A stretch of DNA of 64,000 bases from CAG-791 sp963593905 (GTDB lineage: Bacteria > Bacillota > Clostridia > Lachnospirales > Lachnospiraceae): positions 132,139-196,138 of the forward strand of contig CAVBBL010000002.1 of assembly GCA_963593905.1 (NCBI GenBank), in the 5' to 3' direction. Below the pieces are notes generated by a model. The model did no database searches, had not been told where the DNA came from, and saw only the letters and a program-made list of their open reading frames with translations. The position numbers were made by a program, and so were the translations under genes. Below, piece after piece: positions 46,018 through 54,463 of this stretch (positions are counted from its first letter, which is position 1; each line of letters starts with the position of its first letter).

Positions 46018-47373
46018 ATGAAGAAAAAATTATTAGCAGGCTTGCTTGCAGCCACAATGACTGCAGGCTTGCTGACAGGATGCGGATCCGGATCTGCTGC
46101 TGATAACACAGCAGCTGAAACATCCGATGAAAGCCAGATTGAGACTACAGAAGACAGCACAGCTGAAACATCCGATGTAGAGGAAACTGCAGGTTCAACA
46201 GAAATAACGGTATGGGGATGGGATAAATCCTTCAATGGCATTTCTTTTGAAGAGGCAGACAAGCTGGATGACAGCGTGACAGTTAACTTTGTGGAGATGG
46301 CAAAGGCTGATTGCCTTGAGAAGATTCACACGGTGCTCGCATCAGGCGTTACAGATGATCTTCCGGACATCGTGATTATTTCCGATGCTGCTGCACAGGG
46401 ATATTTGATGTCTTATCCCGGTTCTTTTTTAGCAATGGACGATTATATCAATTATGATGATTTTGCAAGCTATAAAAAGGACTATGTTTCTTATGACGGC
46501 GTTGGATATGGCGTACCGTTTGATACAGGTGTGGCAGGGCTTTTCTACCGCAGCGATTATATAGAGGAAGCCGGCTATACAGACGAAGACATGCAGAATC
46601 TTACCTGGGATGAGTACGAAGAACTCGGTAAGAAGCTGGCAGAGAATGGACATATGCTGCAGACCTTCAATCCCAATGACATTTCTAATTTCCAGATTCT
46701 TCTGCAGTCTACCGGAAATTGGTACACAGATGCAGAAGGCAAGGCCAACTTTGCTAATAACGATACCCTCAAGGAATGCTACAGACTCTTTAAGGAGTTT
46801 AATGAAGGCGGATTTGTAAAGGTAGTCAGCGATTGGTCCGAATTCCAGGGAGCAATCAACGGCGGCGATGTGGCATGTGTAATCAGAGGCTCCTGGATTA
46901 CATCCACCATCAAGGCAGCAGAGGATCAGAGCGGTCTTTGGAAGCTTGCACCGATTCCTACGCTTGATAAGATAGAGGGTGCTACGAACAGATCTAACCA
47001 GGGCGGTTCCAGTTTCTATGTGCTTGCAAACAGCAAGAATGCAGATGCAGCAGCAAAGTTCCTTGCAAATACTTTTGGCGGAAGCACAGAATTATATGAT
47101 ACGCTTGCAAAGTCTGCAAATATCATGGGAACCTATCTTCCGGCTTCCGATGTAGAGGCTTACAGCACAGCTGATGAGTATTTCAGCGGTCAGCAGATCA
47201 ATAAGACACTGGCAAGCTGGATCAGTGAGATTCCTGCCGTGGATCCCGGTGCATACACATCCGAAGCACAGTCAGCACTTCTTGCTGTAACACCTAATAT
47301 TCTTAATGGAGCTGATCTCGAGACAGAACTTACAACTGCAGAAGAACAGTTTAACCAGATGGTTCAGGAATAA
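46018..47373 (+). CDS. ABC sugar-binding lipoprotein (importer 2)
   Basis: Extracellular solute-binding protein of 451 residues. Its signal peptide is nearly the same as in importer 1 (MKKKLLAGLLAATM, lipobox LLTGC, Cys22), followed by a Thr/Glu/Ser-rich spacer to about residue 60 and the binding domain beginning ITVWGWDKS. ATG at 46018 has GGGAGG nine bases upstream. A perfect terminator after it separates it from its permeases. Ligand unknown. Confidence 0.92.
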   Translation: MKKKLLAGLLAATMTAGLLTGCGSGSAADNTAAETSDESQIETTEDSTAETSDVEETAGSTEITVWGWDKSFNGISFEEADKLDDSVTVNFVEMAKADCLEKIHTVLASGVTDDLPDIVIISDAAAQGYLMSYPGSFLAMDDYINYDDFASYKKDYVSYDGVGYGVPFDTGVAGLFYRSDYIEEAGYTDEDMQNLTWDEYEELGKKLAENGHMLQTFNPNDISNFQILLQSTGNWYTDAEGKANFANNDTLKECYRLFKEFNEGGFVKVVSDWSEFQGAINGGDVACVIRGSWITSTIKAAEDQSGLWKLAPIPTLDKIEGATNRSNQGGSSFYVLANSKNADAAAKFLANTFGGSTELYDTLAKSANIMGTYLPASDVEAYSTADEYFSGQQINKTLASWISEIPAVDPGAYTSEAQSALLAVTPNILNGADLETELTTAEEQFNQMVQE

Positions 47374-47393
47374 GCAGCGCAACAGCTTTGGAC

Positions 47394-47426
47394 ACAAAAG
47401 GGGGCCACAAGCCCCCTTTTGTTTTA
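47394..47426 (+). terminator. Terminator between binding protein and permease (importer 2)
   Basis: ACAAAAGGGGGC, loop CACAA, GCCCCCTTTTGT, then TTTT: twelve perfect pairs. Confidence 0.9.
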
Positions 47427-47448
47427 ATCAGATAGAGGGAAATAAGAC

Positions 47449-48333
47449 ATGACAAAAGACAAAGGAAAAAGATCCAGGACGATTACATGCTGGACAATGA
47501 TTATGATTGCTGCGGTATTTGTAATCCTGTTTGGATATTTACCGACATTACAGGCGTTTATACTTTCCTTCAAAACCGGAAAAGGCGCTAATCTTACATT
47601 CAATGGATTGGCAAACTACATCAGACTTTTCAAGGATCAGACATTCTGGACAACATTAGGGAATACTTTGATTTATGCGTTGTTTGAAATACCGATCATG
47701 TTGATCCTGGCATTGATTATTGCCGTACTGTTAAATGATCCAAAGATAAGGGAGAGAGGAATTTATCGTACCTGCATATTCTTGCCGTGTGTTACTTCCA
47801 TGGTATCTTATTCGATCCTTTTCAAAAATATTTTTGCATTAGATGGTGTGGTAAATAATCTTCTGATTAAAATAGGAATTATTGATACACCGATTTCTTT
47901 TATCCTTGATGCACATTGGGCAAAGATTGTAATAGTGATTGCGCTGATTTGGAGATACACAGGATATTACATGATCTTTTTCCTTTCGGCCTTGCAGAAT
48001 GTAGATCCCTGCGTTTATGAAGCGGCCAAACTGGATGGCGCGACAGACAGCCAAAGTTTCCGGAAAATAACGATACCGCTTCTTAAGCCGATTATTTTCC
48101 TTACCAGCATTATGGCATTGAATTCAACCCTGCAGTTGTTCGATGAAGTCGTCAACCTGACAGGCGGCGGACCGGGAAATGCAACGAGAACTATCTCTGA
48201 GTACATTTATGATCTGTCATTTAATTATGTGCCGAGCTATGGCTATGCATCTACTGTTTCTCTTGCGGTATTTGTCATAGTGGTTGCTATAACGATCTTT
48301 CAGAAAGGAGTTATGAGAGATAAAGATGAATAA
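47449..48333 (+). CDS. ABC sugar permease, UgpA/MalF type (importer 2)
   Basis: Permease of 294 residues with about six membrane segments; EAA loop VDPCVYEAAKLDGATDSQSF. GAGGG lies nine bases before ATG 47449. It overlaps the next permease gene by eight bases, so translation is coupled. AT-rich codon use (AAA, ATT, TTA) unlike importer 1. Confidence 0.92.
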   Translation: MTKDKGKRSRTITCWTMIMIAAVFVILFGYLPTLQAFILSFKTGKGANLTFNGLANYIRLFKDQTFWTTLGNTLIYALFEIPIMLILALIIAVLLNDPKIRERGIYRTCIFLPCVTSMVSYSILFKNIFALDGVVNNLLIKIGIIDTPISFILDAHWAKIVIVIALIWRYTGYYMIFFLSALQNVDPCVYEAAKLDGATDSQSFRKITIPLLKPIIFLTSIMALNSTLQLFDEVVNLTGGGPGNATRTISEYIYDLSFNYVPSYGYASTVSLAVFVIVVAITIFQKGVMRDKDE

Positions 48334-49135
48334 TTCCGTGCGTTATCTGATAAAAAGAATTTTCCTTATTATCGTATCGTTTTTATGCATATTTCCTTTT
48401 CTTTGGATGATTATCGGTGCCACGAACGATTCTAAAGATATTATGATGGGAAAGCTTACCTTTGGTACATCCTTACTCAAAAACATCAATAATGCTTTTG
48501 AGGCGGCAGACTTGGGGCGGGCATTTGTTAATTCACTGGTTCTTTCTGTAGTTATTACAGTGGCTTCTTTAATTATCTGCTCCTTGGCGGGATATGCATT
48601 TGTTATTTACAGATCCAGAAAAACAGAAGTTATGTTTCTGGTACTGATCGCATCCATGATGGTGCCTTTTGCAGCCAAGATTATTCCGATGTATCGGATG
48701 TTTGCCAAGATGGGACTGCTTAATAATTACCTGTGTATTATCCTGCCTGCAGTAGGTGCACCGTTTTTGATTTTCTTTTTCCGTCAGAATTCGGAGAGCT
48801 TTCCGAGAGAGACAATAGAGGCGGCTCGCGTGGACGGGTGTAGTGAGTGGCGGATTTTCAGCAGAATATTTATGCCGATGATGAGATCCACTTATGCAGC
48901 AGCAGCTATTTTCTCATTTATGGCAGCTTGGAACAATTACATGTGGCCGTTGATTTCTTTGCAGAGTGAATCCAAATATACATTGCCCTTAACGGTATCC
49001 AATTTAGCGTCAGGTTTTACACCGGATTATGGTATGGTTATGGTAGGCATTATTATTTCCACAATACCGACGATGCTTATTTTCTTCTTACTGCAGAAGA
49101 ATTTCGTTGAAGGAATTCTTGGCTCAGTAAAATAA
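48326..49135 (+). CDS. ABC sugar permease, UgpE/MalG type (importer 2)
   Basis: Permease of 269 residues; EAA loop FPRETIEAARVDGCSEWRIF. Heterodimer partner of the 47449 product. Start overlaps the upstream stop. As for importer 1, no ATPase gene is present. Confidence 0.92.
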   Translation: MNNSVRYLIKRIFLIIVSFLCIFPFLWMIIGATNDSKDIMMGKLTFGTSLLKNINNAFEAADLGRAFVNSLVLSVVITVASLIICSLAGYAFVIYRSRKTEVMFLVLIASMMVPFAAKIIPMYRMFAKMGLLNNYLCIILPAVGAPFLIFFFRQNSESFPRETIEAARVDGCSEWRIFSRIFMPMMRSTYAAAAIFSFMAAWNNYMWPLISLQSESKYTLPLTVSNLASGFTPDYGMVMVGIIISTIPTMLIFFLLQKNFVEGILGSVK

Positions 49136-49182
49136 AAGTCGGTATGTTGCTGTTAACAGTATGATCTGCAAAAGGAAAACGG

Positions 49183-49878
49183 ATGGAAACAAACACAAAC
49201 GAAAAAAAATCTGCAGTAGACCAAGTGGTGGATGGGATTATCGATGACATCATAGATGGAAAATTGATGCCGGGGGATAAACTGCCTACGGAACCGGATT
49301 TGGCTTTAAAGTTTCACGTTGGAAGAAATTCTGTAAGGGAAGCTATAAAAAAGCTGGAAGCAAATGGGGTTGTTTACATCAAAAGGGCGGACGGAACTTT
49401 TGTCAGTGAAAATTACAATCACAAGATGCTCGATCCGATGCTTTACAATATCATACTTCAAAAAAACAGCTGGAAAGATTTTGTGGAGCTGCGGTCGGTA
49501 ATAGACATAGGGACACTGGAGGTGATTATAGAAAAGGCTAAGCCGGAGGATACCTATAAGGAACTGCACAGAATTTTGCTTAATATGGAAACCAGACTTT
49601 ATGATGAGGTTCCAAACGTCGATGAAATTATGAAATATGATGCGCAGTTTCACCGTGCTATTGCAAAAATGACGAACAATCCGCAGATCGTGACCATTAC
49701 CGATTATATTACCAGGCTTACCATTCCATCGAGAATGAAAACGATAAAGAAAGTGATAGAAAACGGAGAAGAAGAGAACTTTGCGGCTCTCCACAGGCAA
49801 ATCGTAAGCGTGATCGAGAAAAGAGAAAAGGATAAAATTGTAAAAACAGTATCAGACCATTATGTGTATTGGAAGTAA
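49183..49878 (+). CDS. GntR-family regulator with FCD domain
   Basis: Transcription regulator of 231 residues. N-terminal winged helix-turn-helix (LMPGDKLPTEPDLALKF, then VGRNSVREAIKKLEANGVV) and a C-terminal FCD ligand-binding domain (~95-225), the FadR subfamily that usually senses organic or sugar acids. It follows importer 2 by 47 bases and precedes the racemase-like, acid-sugar kinase and BKACE genes, so control of this acid-sugar branch is plausible. Confidence 0.9.
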   Translation: METNTNEKKSAVDQVVDGIIDDIIDGKLMPGDKLPTEPDLALKFHVGRNSVREAIKKLEANGVVYIKRADGTFVSENYNHKMLDPMLYNIILQKNSWKDFVELRSVIDIGTLEVIIEKAKPEDTYKELHRILLNMETRLYDEVPNVDEIMKYDAQFHRAIAKMTNNPQIVTITDYITRLTIPSRMKTIKKVIENGEEENFAALHRQIVSVIEKREKDKIVKTVSDHYVYWK

Positions 49879-49891
49879 TGTAGATCACATC

Positions 49892-49957
49892 GGAGAATTC
49901 GCCTGTGCGAAATTCTCCTCGTGCTGCCGCGGTAAACCGCGGCAAAAGGAGGTAAAA
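49892..49957 (+). repeat. Hairpin leader before racemase-like gene (site 10)
   Basis: Module G (49892-49918, loop changed CTGTGC) and module H (49926-49943, GCCGCGGT/ACCGCGGC), then AAAAGGAGGTAAAA. The H stem differs from GCCGCAAT/ATTGCGGC at two paired positions, both with compensating changes. Confidence 0.8.
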
Positions 49958-50623
49958 ATGAAACTTGGAATCGTCTACACCAGCACTACACCGGAATTGA
50001 TCGAGTGTGTCAATGAAGAGATCAAAAAGAACCTGGGGGATGCGCCGGAGATTATGAATTATCAGGATCCCTCGATTCTGGCAGAGGTAAGAGAGCATGG
50101 CTATGTGACGGCGGCACCGGCAGCCAGACTGGTGGGAATGTATATGCAGGCAGTTTCTGATGGTGCGGATGCCATCCTGAATTGCTGCTCCTCTGTGGGA
50201 GATGTGGCAGATGCCGCCCAGGACATCGGCCGATATACCGGTATTCCCATCGTGCGCATCGATGAGGAAATGTGCAGAGAAGCTGTGAGACTGGGGGCAA
50301 GAATTGCGGTGCTGGCCACCCTGCCTACTACGCTGACACCTACCAAGAATACGATTCTGCGGGTGGCCAGAGAGATGAACCGTCATGTGGAGCTGGTAGA
50401 CGGTCTGGTGGATGCCTTCGGTGCAGACCAGGATCAGTTCAAGGCACTCCTGTGTGCGAAGGCACAGGAATTAAAGGAGCAGGCAGATGTCATCCTGCTG
50501 TGCCAGGGCTCTATGGCTTATGCGGAGGAGAACATTCATGAGAGCACCGGTCTGCCGGTACTTTCCAGCCCTCGGTTTGGCGCAGCAGCCTTAGCAGAGG
50601 CTTTAAAAGCAAAGGGGTTATAA
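49958..50623 (+). CDS. Aspartate/glutamate racemase-like protein
   Basis: Protein of 221 residues of the Asp/Glu/hydantoin racemase superfamily (two-cysteine racemases, also maleate isomerases). Candidate catalytic residues are Cys76/Cys77 in ILNCCSSVGD and Cys182 in VILLCQGSMAYAEE. The start has GGAGG and a hairpin leader. Its place before an acid-sugar kinase and BKACE gene suggests a role in acid catabolism and not in cell-wall D-glutamate supply; the substrate is unknown. Confidence 0.8.
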   Translation: MKLGIVYTSTTPELIECVNEEIKKNLGDAPEIMNYQDPSILAEVREHGYVTAAPAARLVGMYMQAVSDGADAILNCCSSVGDVADAAQDIGRYTGIPIVRIDEEMCREAVRLGARIAVLATLPTTLTPTKNTILRVAREMNRHVELVDGLVDAFGADQDQFKALLCAKAQELKEQADVILLCQGSMAYAEENIHESTGLPVLSSPRFGAAALAEALKAKGL

Positions 50624-50649
50624 AGCCGGAAAAATAGCGTAAAAAACAT

Positions 50650-50788
50650 GCCCGATGGCAAATCGAATGAAATACTCGATTAAGAGAATCGGGAATTCTC
50701 GCCGCCTCTTCGCAGCACAGCTGCTTGGCAATGAGGATTCCATAAAGGAACCGGTTTTAGTGAAGGATTGCAGCAATGGGAGGTTGTG
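50650..50788 (+). repeat. Hairpin leader before GH127 gene (site 11)
   Basis: A remnant of the A/E module (ATGCCCGATGGCA near 50648-50660), AATCGAATGAAATACTCGATT (50661-50681), module C GAGAAT/ATTCTC (50684-50700) and module D (50705-50736, outer arms CCTC/GAGG). The gene's own GGGAGG lies further downstream, so here the leader does not supply the ribosome binding site. Confidence 0.7.
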
Positions 50789-52750
50789 ATGCTGACAGAT
50801 ACAAAAAAATCCCCGAATGCCAGGGTATATCCTCTGGACGGGATGAAGGTAAAGTGGACAGGGGGGCTTTGGAAGGAACGGTTTGATACCTGCGCGGAAT
50901 CTACGGTGCCGCAGCTCAAGCATATGTTTGACAGCAAGGATATCAGCCATGTAGTAGAAAACTTTAAGATCTGCGCGGGGGATGCACAGGGGGAGTTTGA
51001 CGGTACTGTTTTCGGAGATGGTGATTTCTATAAATGGATGGAGGCGGCTATCTGCACCGCCTATAAGAATGACAAGGAGGAATTAAAGCAGCAGATCGAG
51101 GATTACATCGATCTGATCGGCAGGGCGCAGCAGCCCGACGGCTATCTTTCCACCAAGCAGATCATCGGAGAGCGCAGCGGGAATGGGGTATCCCGTATGG
51201 GAGATATCAACGACTTCGAGGTCTACAATTTTGGTCATATGTTTACTGCAGCCTGTGTGCATAAGAGAGCTACAGGAAGGGATAATTTCATTAAGATTGC
51301 CGCAAAGACCGCTGATTACTTAGAGCATCTCTATGATGAGGCAGAGCGCACCGGAGAGATCCAGACGGCAGTTTGCCCTTCCCACTATATGGGATTGGTG
51401 GAGATGTACCGCACCACGGGAGAGGAGCGCTATCTGACACTGGCCAGAAGAGCCATAGCCCTGCGGGATAGTGTAAAGAACGGCCTGGATGATAACCAGG
51501 ACCGCCTCCCGGTGAAAAAACATGACAAGATCATCGGCCACGCTGTTCGGGCCAATTATCTCTATGCCGGTCTGGCAGATCTCTGCATGGAGGAGACGGA
51601 CGAGGAGTACAGAGCGGTATTGGACAAAGTATGGAGAAGCCTGGTGGATAAAAAGATTTATATCACCGGCGGCTGCGGTGCCTTGTATAACGGCGCTTCC
51701 CCTTACGGCAATTTCTTCGTCCATCAGATCGTGCATCAGGCCTATGGTTATGAGTACCAGCTGCCTAATATCACGGCCTACAATGAGACCTGCGCTTCCT
51801 TAGGCGGCGTGTTCTGGGCTTACCGCATGTTCCAGCTGGATCCGAAGGCCGAGTATTTTGACGTGCTGGAGCGCATGATGCTCAACACCAACCTGGCAGC
51901 TTTAAGCCTGGACGGCAAGCGCTTTTTCTATGAAAATATGCTGCGCAGGACAAAGAAGCTGGATTATAAGATGATCTGGCCGCTGACCAGAAGTGAGTAT
52001 ATCCTCAGTTATTGCTGTCCGCCGAATCTGGCCAGAACCATTGCCCAGTCCACGGAGTATGCTTATATGCTGTCCGAGGACAGCGTGTGGACCGGCATGT
52101 ACGGAGCCAGCCAGGCACAGGTGGAGCTGAAAAACGGGGCTTCCTTCACATTGGTGCAGGAGACGGAATATCCCTTCGACGGACGGATTCATTTTTCTGT
52201 CAGAGACGTACAGAAGGATGAGCCGATGCATTTAAAACTCCGTATTCCGGCATGGGCAGTGAGCGGCACGGTGAAGACGGCCAAGGAGGAGCGAAAGCTG
52301 ACCAAAGAGGACAGCGGCACGTATCTGGATCTTGTCTTTGACCATGCCGGCGAACTGGATGTGGTGATGGATTTGGAAATGAAGGCTCGGTATACCGTGG
52401 CGAACAATATGGTAGAGGAAGACGCTGGACAGGCAGCCATCGAGCGGGGCCCCATGATCTATTGCTGTGAGAGCGTGGATGCAGAAACAGAGACACTGGA
52501 TGATATTTATCTGGATCTGGATGCGGAGTTTACGCCTGTGCACATGGAGATTGCAGGGAGAGATATCACCGCTCTGGAAGCAGAGGAATATGTGATGGAT
52601 CGCAGCGGTTTTGACAGAGAGGCGCTGTATCAGACGCTGTCCTATCACGGCATGGAGAAAAAGAAGCTGCGGCTGATTCCGTACTATGCATGGGATAATA
52701 GAGACTATGGGGAAATGCGAATCTGGTTCCCTATTTGCTACCGGGCCTGA
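50789..52750 (+). CDS. GH127 family beta-L-arabinofuranosidase (DUF1680)
   Basis: Protein of 653 residues with the (alpha/alpha)6 barrel of GH127. Residues matching the HypBA1 active site are Glu333 and Cys335 in AYNETCASLGG and Cys409/Cys410 in LSYCCPPN (the zinc-bound Cys nucleophile pair). No signal peptide, so it acts on imported oligosaccharides. ATG at 50789 has GGGAGG five bases upstream. It supports an arabinose-containing substrate for the locus. Confidence 0.92.
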   Translation: MLTDTKKSPNARVYPLDGMKVKWTGGLWKERFDTCAESTVPQLKHMFDSKDISHVVENFKICAGDAQGEFDGTVFGDGDFYKWMEAAICTAYKNDKEELKQQIEDYIDLIGRAQQPDGYLSTKQIIGERSGNGVSRMGDINDFEVYNFGHMFTAACVHKRATGRDNFIKIAAKTADYLEHLYDEAERTGEIQTAVCPSHYMGLVEMYRTTGEERYLTLARRAIALRDSVKNGLDDNQDRLPVKKHDKIIGHAVRANYLYAGLADLCMEETDEEYRAVLDKVWRSLVDKKIYITGGCGALYNGASPYGNFFVHQIVHQAYGYEYQLPNITAYNETCASLGGVFWAYRMFQLDPKAEYFDVLERMMLNTNLAALSLDGKRFFYENMLRRTKKLDYKMIWPLTRSEYILSYCCPPNLARTIAQSTEYAYMLSEDSVWTGMYGASQAQVELKNGASFTLVQETEYPFDGRIHFSVRDVQKDEPMHLKLRIPAWAVSGTVKTAKEERKLTKEDSGTYLDLVFDHAGELDVVMDLEMKARYTVANNMVEEDAGQAAIERGPMIYCCESVDAETETLDDIYLDLDAEFTPVHMEIAGRDITALEAEEYVMDRSGFDREALYQTLSYHGMEKKKLRLIPYYAWDNRDYGEMRIWFPICYRA

Positions 52751-52759
52751 CAGTAGATT

Positions 52760-53026
52760 TTCGCACAGCTATTTGTTTCTGTGAAACAAATAGCCTTGAT
52801 GGCAAATCGAATTAGAAATTCGATTAAGAGAATCTGAAATTCTCGTCGCCTCTTCGCAGCATAGCTGCTCAGAAATGAGGATAAGTTTGAAAGAAATGCT
52901 TGATAGCATTTCTTTCAAACTGCATTGATGTCGTAGACGCCATCAATGCAAATCGTATCGGAGAATTCGCCTTCGCGAAATTCTCCTCGCGTAGCCGCAG
53001 ACAAGCTGCGGCATAAAGAGGTAAAT
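52760..53026 (+). repeat. Fullest hairpin leader, before DUF1537 kinase (site 12)
   Basis: Eight hairpins in order: B CTATTTGTTTC/GAAACAAATAG (52769-52793); AATCGAATT/AATTCGATT (52805-52825); C GAGAAT/ATTCTC (52828-52844); D CCTC...GAGG (52849-52880); E, 16-bp stem and loop TGAT (52885-52920); F GCATTGATG/CATCAATGC (52922-52949); G (52960-52986); H (52994-53012). The tail ATAAAGAGGTAAAT is the ribosome binding site. It fills nearly the whole gap. Confidence 0.85.
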
Positions 53027-54463
53027 ATGAATAACGCAGCAGAAATGATTCTGCCCTTCAGCGTCGTAGCGGCCAGAACAGCTACGGATGAGGTAAAGGC
53101 GGAGCAGCTCCTGGCGCAGGCCATGGAGAATTTTAACAGAAAAATCGTGGTTTTAGACGATGATCCTACCGGGGTGCAGACTGTCCACGATGTGTCTGTG
53201 TATACGGACTGGGAAGTGGATACCATCCGGCAGGGATTTGAGGAATGGTCGCCTATGTTCTTTATCCTCACCAATTCCCGGAGCTTTTCCGAGGAAAAGA
53301 CCAGACAGGTACATCATCAAATCGCCGTGAATGTCAGCAGAATCGCCAAGGAGACCGGAAAGAATTTCATGATTATCTCCCGGGGAGATTCCACCCTGCG
53401 GGGGCATTTCCCCTTAGAGACAAAGGTGCTGGCGGATACCCTGCAGCAGGAGGCGGATATCTCCATAGACGGTGAGGTGATTTGTCCCTTCTTTCCGGAG
53501 GGCGGCCGGTATACCTTTGATAATATCCACTATGTAAAGGATCAGGACAGCCTCGTGCCGGCGGGAAAGACCGAATTTGCCAAAGATAAGACCTTTGGCT
53601 TTGTTGCTTCGGACCTGCGGGCCTATGTAGAGGAAAAGACAGAGGGTGCCTATAGGGCAGAGGACTGCATCACCGTCAGCTTGGAAGAATTAAACGCCCT
53701 GGATGTGCAGGGCATCAAAGGGAAACTGATGAGCGCTAAAGACGGTGCCAAGATCATCGTCAATGCGGTGTGCTACGCGGATCTGAAGGTATTCTGTGCG
53801 GCCATGGTGCTGGCTTTGAAGGACGGAAAACATTTCCTGGCCAGAAGCGCCGCGGCTCTTCCCAAAATCCTCGGACGGGTGAGTGACCAGCCTTTGCTGA
53901 CAAAGGCTGAATTGGTGGGCGCCACCCCGAACGGCGGCATCGTTCTGGTGGGCTCCCACGTAAAGAAGACCACAGAGCAGCTGCATGCCCTGCAGACACT
54001 GGAGGGACAGATTGACTTCATGGAATTTGATGTCAATACCTGCTTTACAGTAGGTGGTCTGGAGAAAGAGGTGGAGCACATCGTAGGAGAGGCACAGGAG
54101 AAGATCCTGCAGGGACGCACGGTAGTAATCTACACCAGTCGGACACTGCTGGCCCCGGAGGGCATGACCCCGGAGGAAAAACTGCAGATCTCCGTATCGA
54201 TTTCCGATGCCGTGACCAGCATCATCGGCAAATTGACGGTAAAGCCCCGGTTCATCATCGCCAAGGGCGGCATCACCTCTTCTGATGTGGGCACCAAGGC
54301 GTTGGCCGTGCGGAAAGCCCGGGTCATGGGACAGGTAAAGAAGGGCATTCCGGTGTGGATGACCGGCCCGGAGAGCAAGTTCCCGGGTATGCCCTATATC
54401 ATTTTCCCCGGCAACGTGGGGGAAGTAGAGACCCTGAAAGAAATCGTGGAGGAATTGCTGTGA
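53027..54463 (+). CDS. Four-carbon acid sugar kinase family (DUF1537)
   Basis: ATP-dependent kinase of 478 residues in the DtnK/OtnK family, which phosphorylates threonate, erythronate or related acids. N-terminal domain shows VVLDDDPTGVQTVHDVSV and ISRGDSTLRGHFPLE; the C-terminal nucleotide-binding domain shows FIIAKGGITSSDVG. The usual partners PdxA2, OtnC and OtnI are not in the window. ATG at 53027 follows GAGGTAAAT of the leader. Its stop overlaps the BKACE start, so the two are translated together. Confidence 0.88.
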   Translation: MNNAAEMILPFSVVAARTATDEVKAEQLLAQAMENFNRKIVVLDDDPTGVQTVHDVSVYTDWEVDTIRQGFEEWSPMFFILTNSRSFSEEKTRQVHHQIAVNVSRIAKETGKNFMIISRGDSTLRGHFPLETKVLADTLQQEADISIDGEVICPFFPEGGRYTFDNIHYVKDQDSLVPAGKTEFAKDKTFGFVASDLRAYVEEKTEGAYRAEDCITVSLEELNALDVQGIKGKLMSAKDGAKIIVNAVCYADLKVFCAAMVLALKDGKHFLARSAAALPKILGRVSDQPLLTKAELVGATPNGGIVLVGSHVKKTTEQLHALQTLEGQIDFMEFDVNTCFTVGGLEKEVEHIVGEAQEKILQGRTVVIYTSRTLLAPEGMTPEEKLQISVSISDAVTSIIGKLTVKPRFIIAKGGITSSDVGTKALAVRKARVMGQVKKGIPVWMTGPESKFPGMPYIIFPGNVGEVETLKEIVEELL

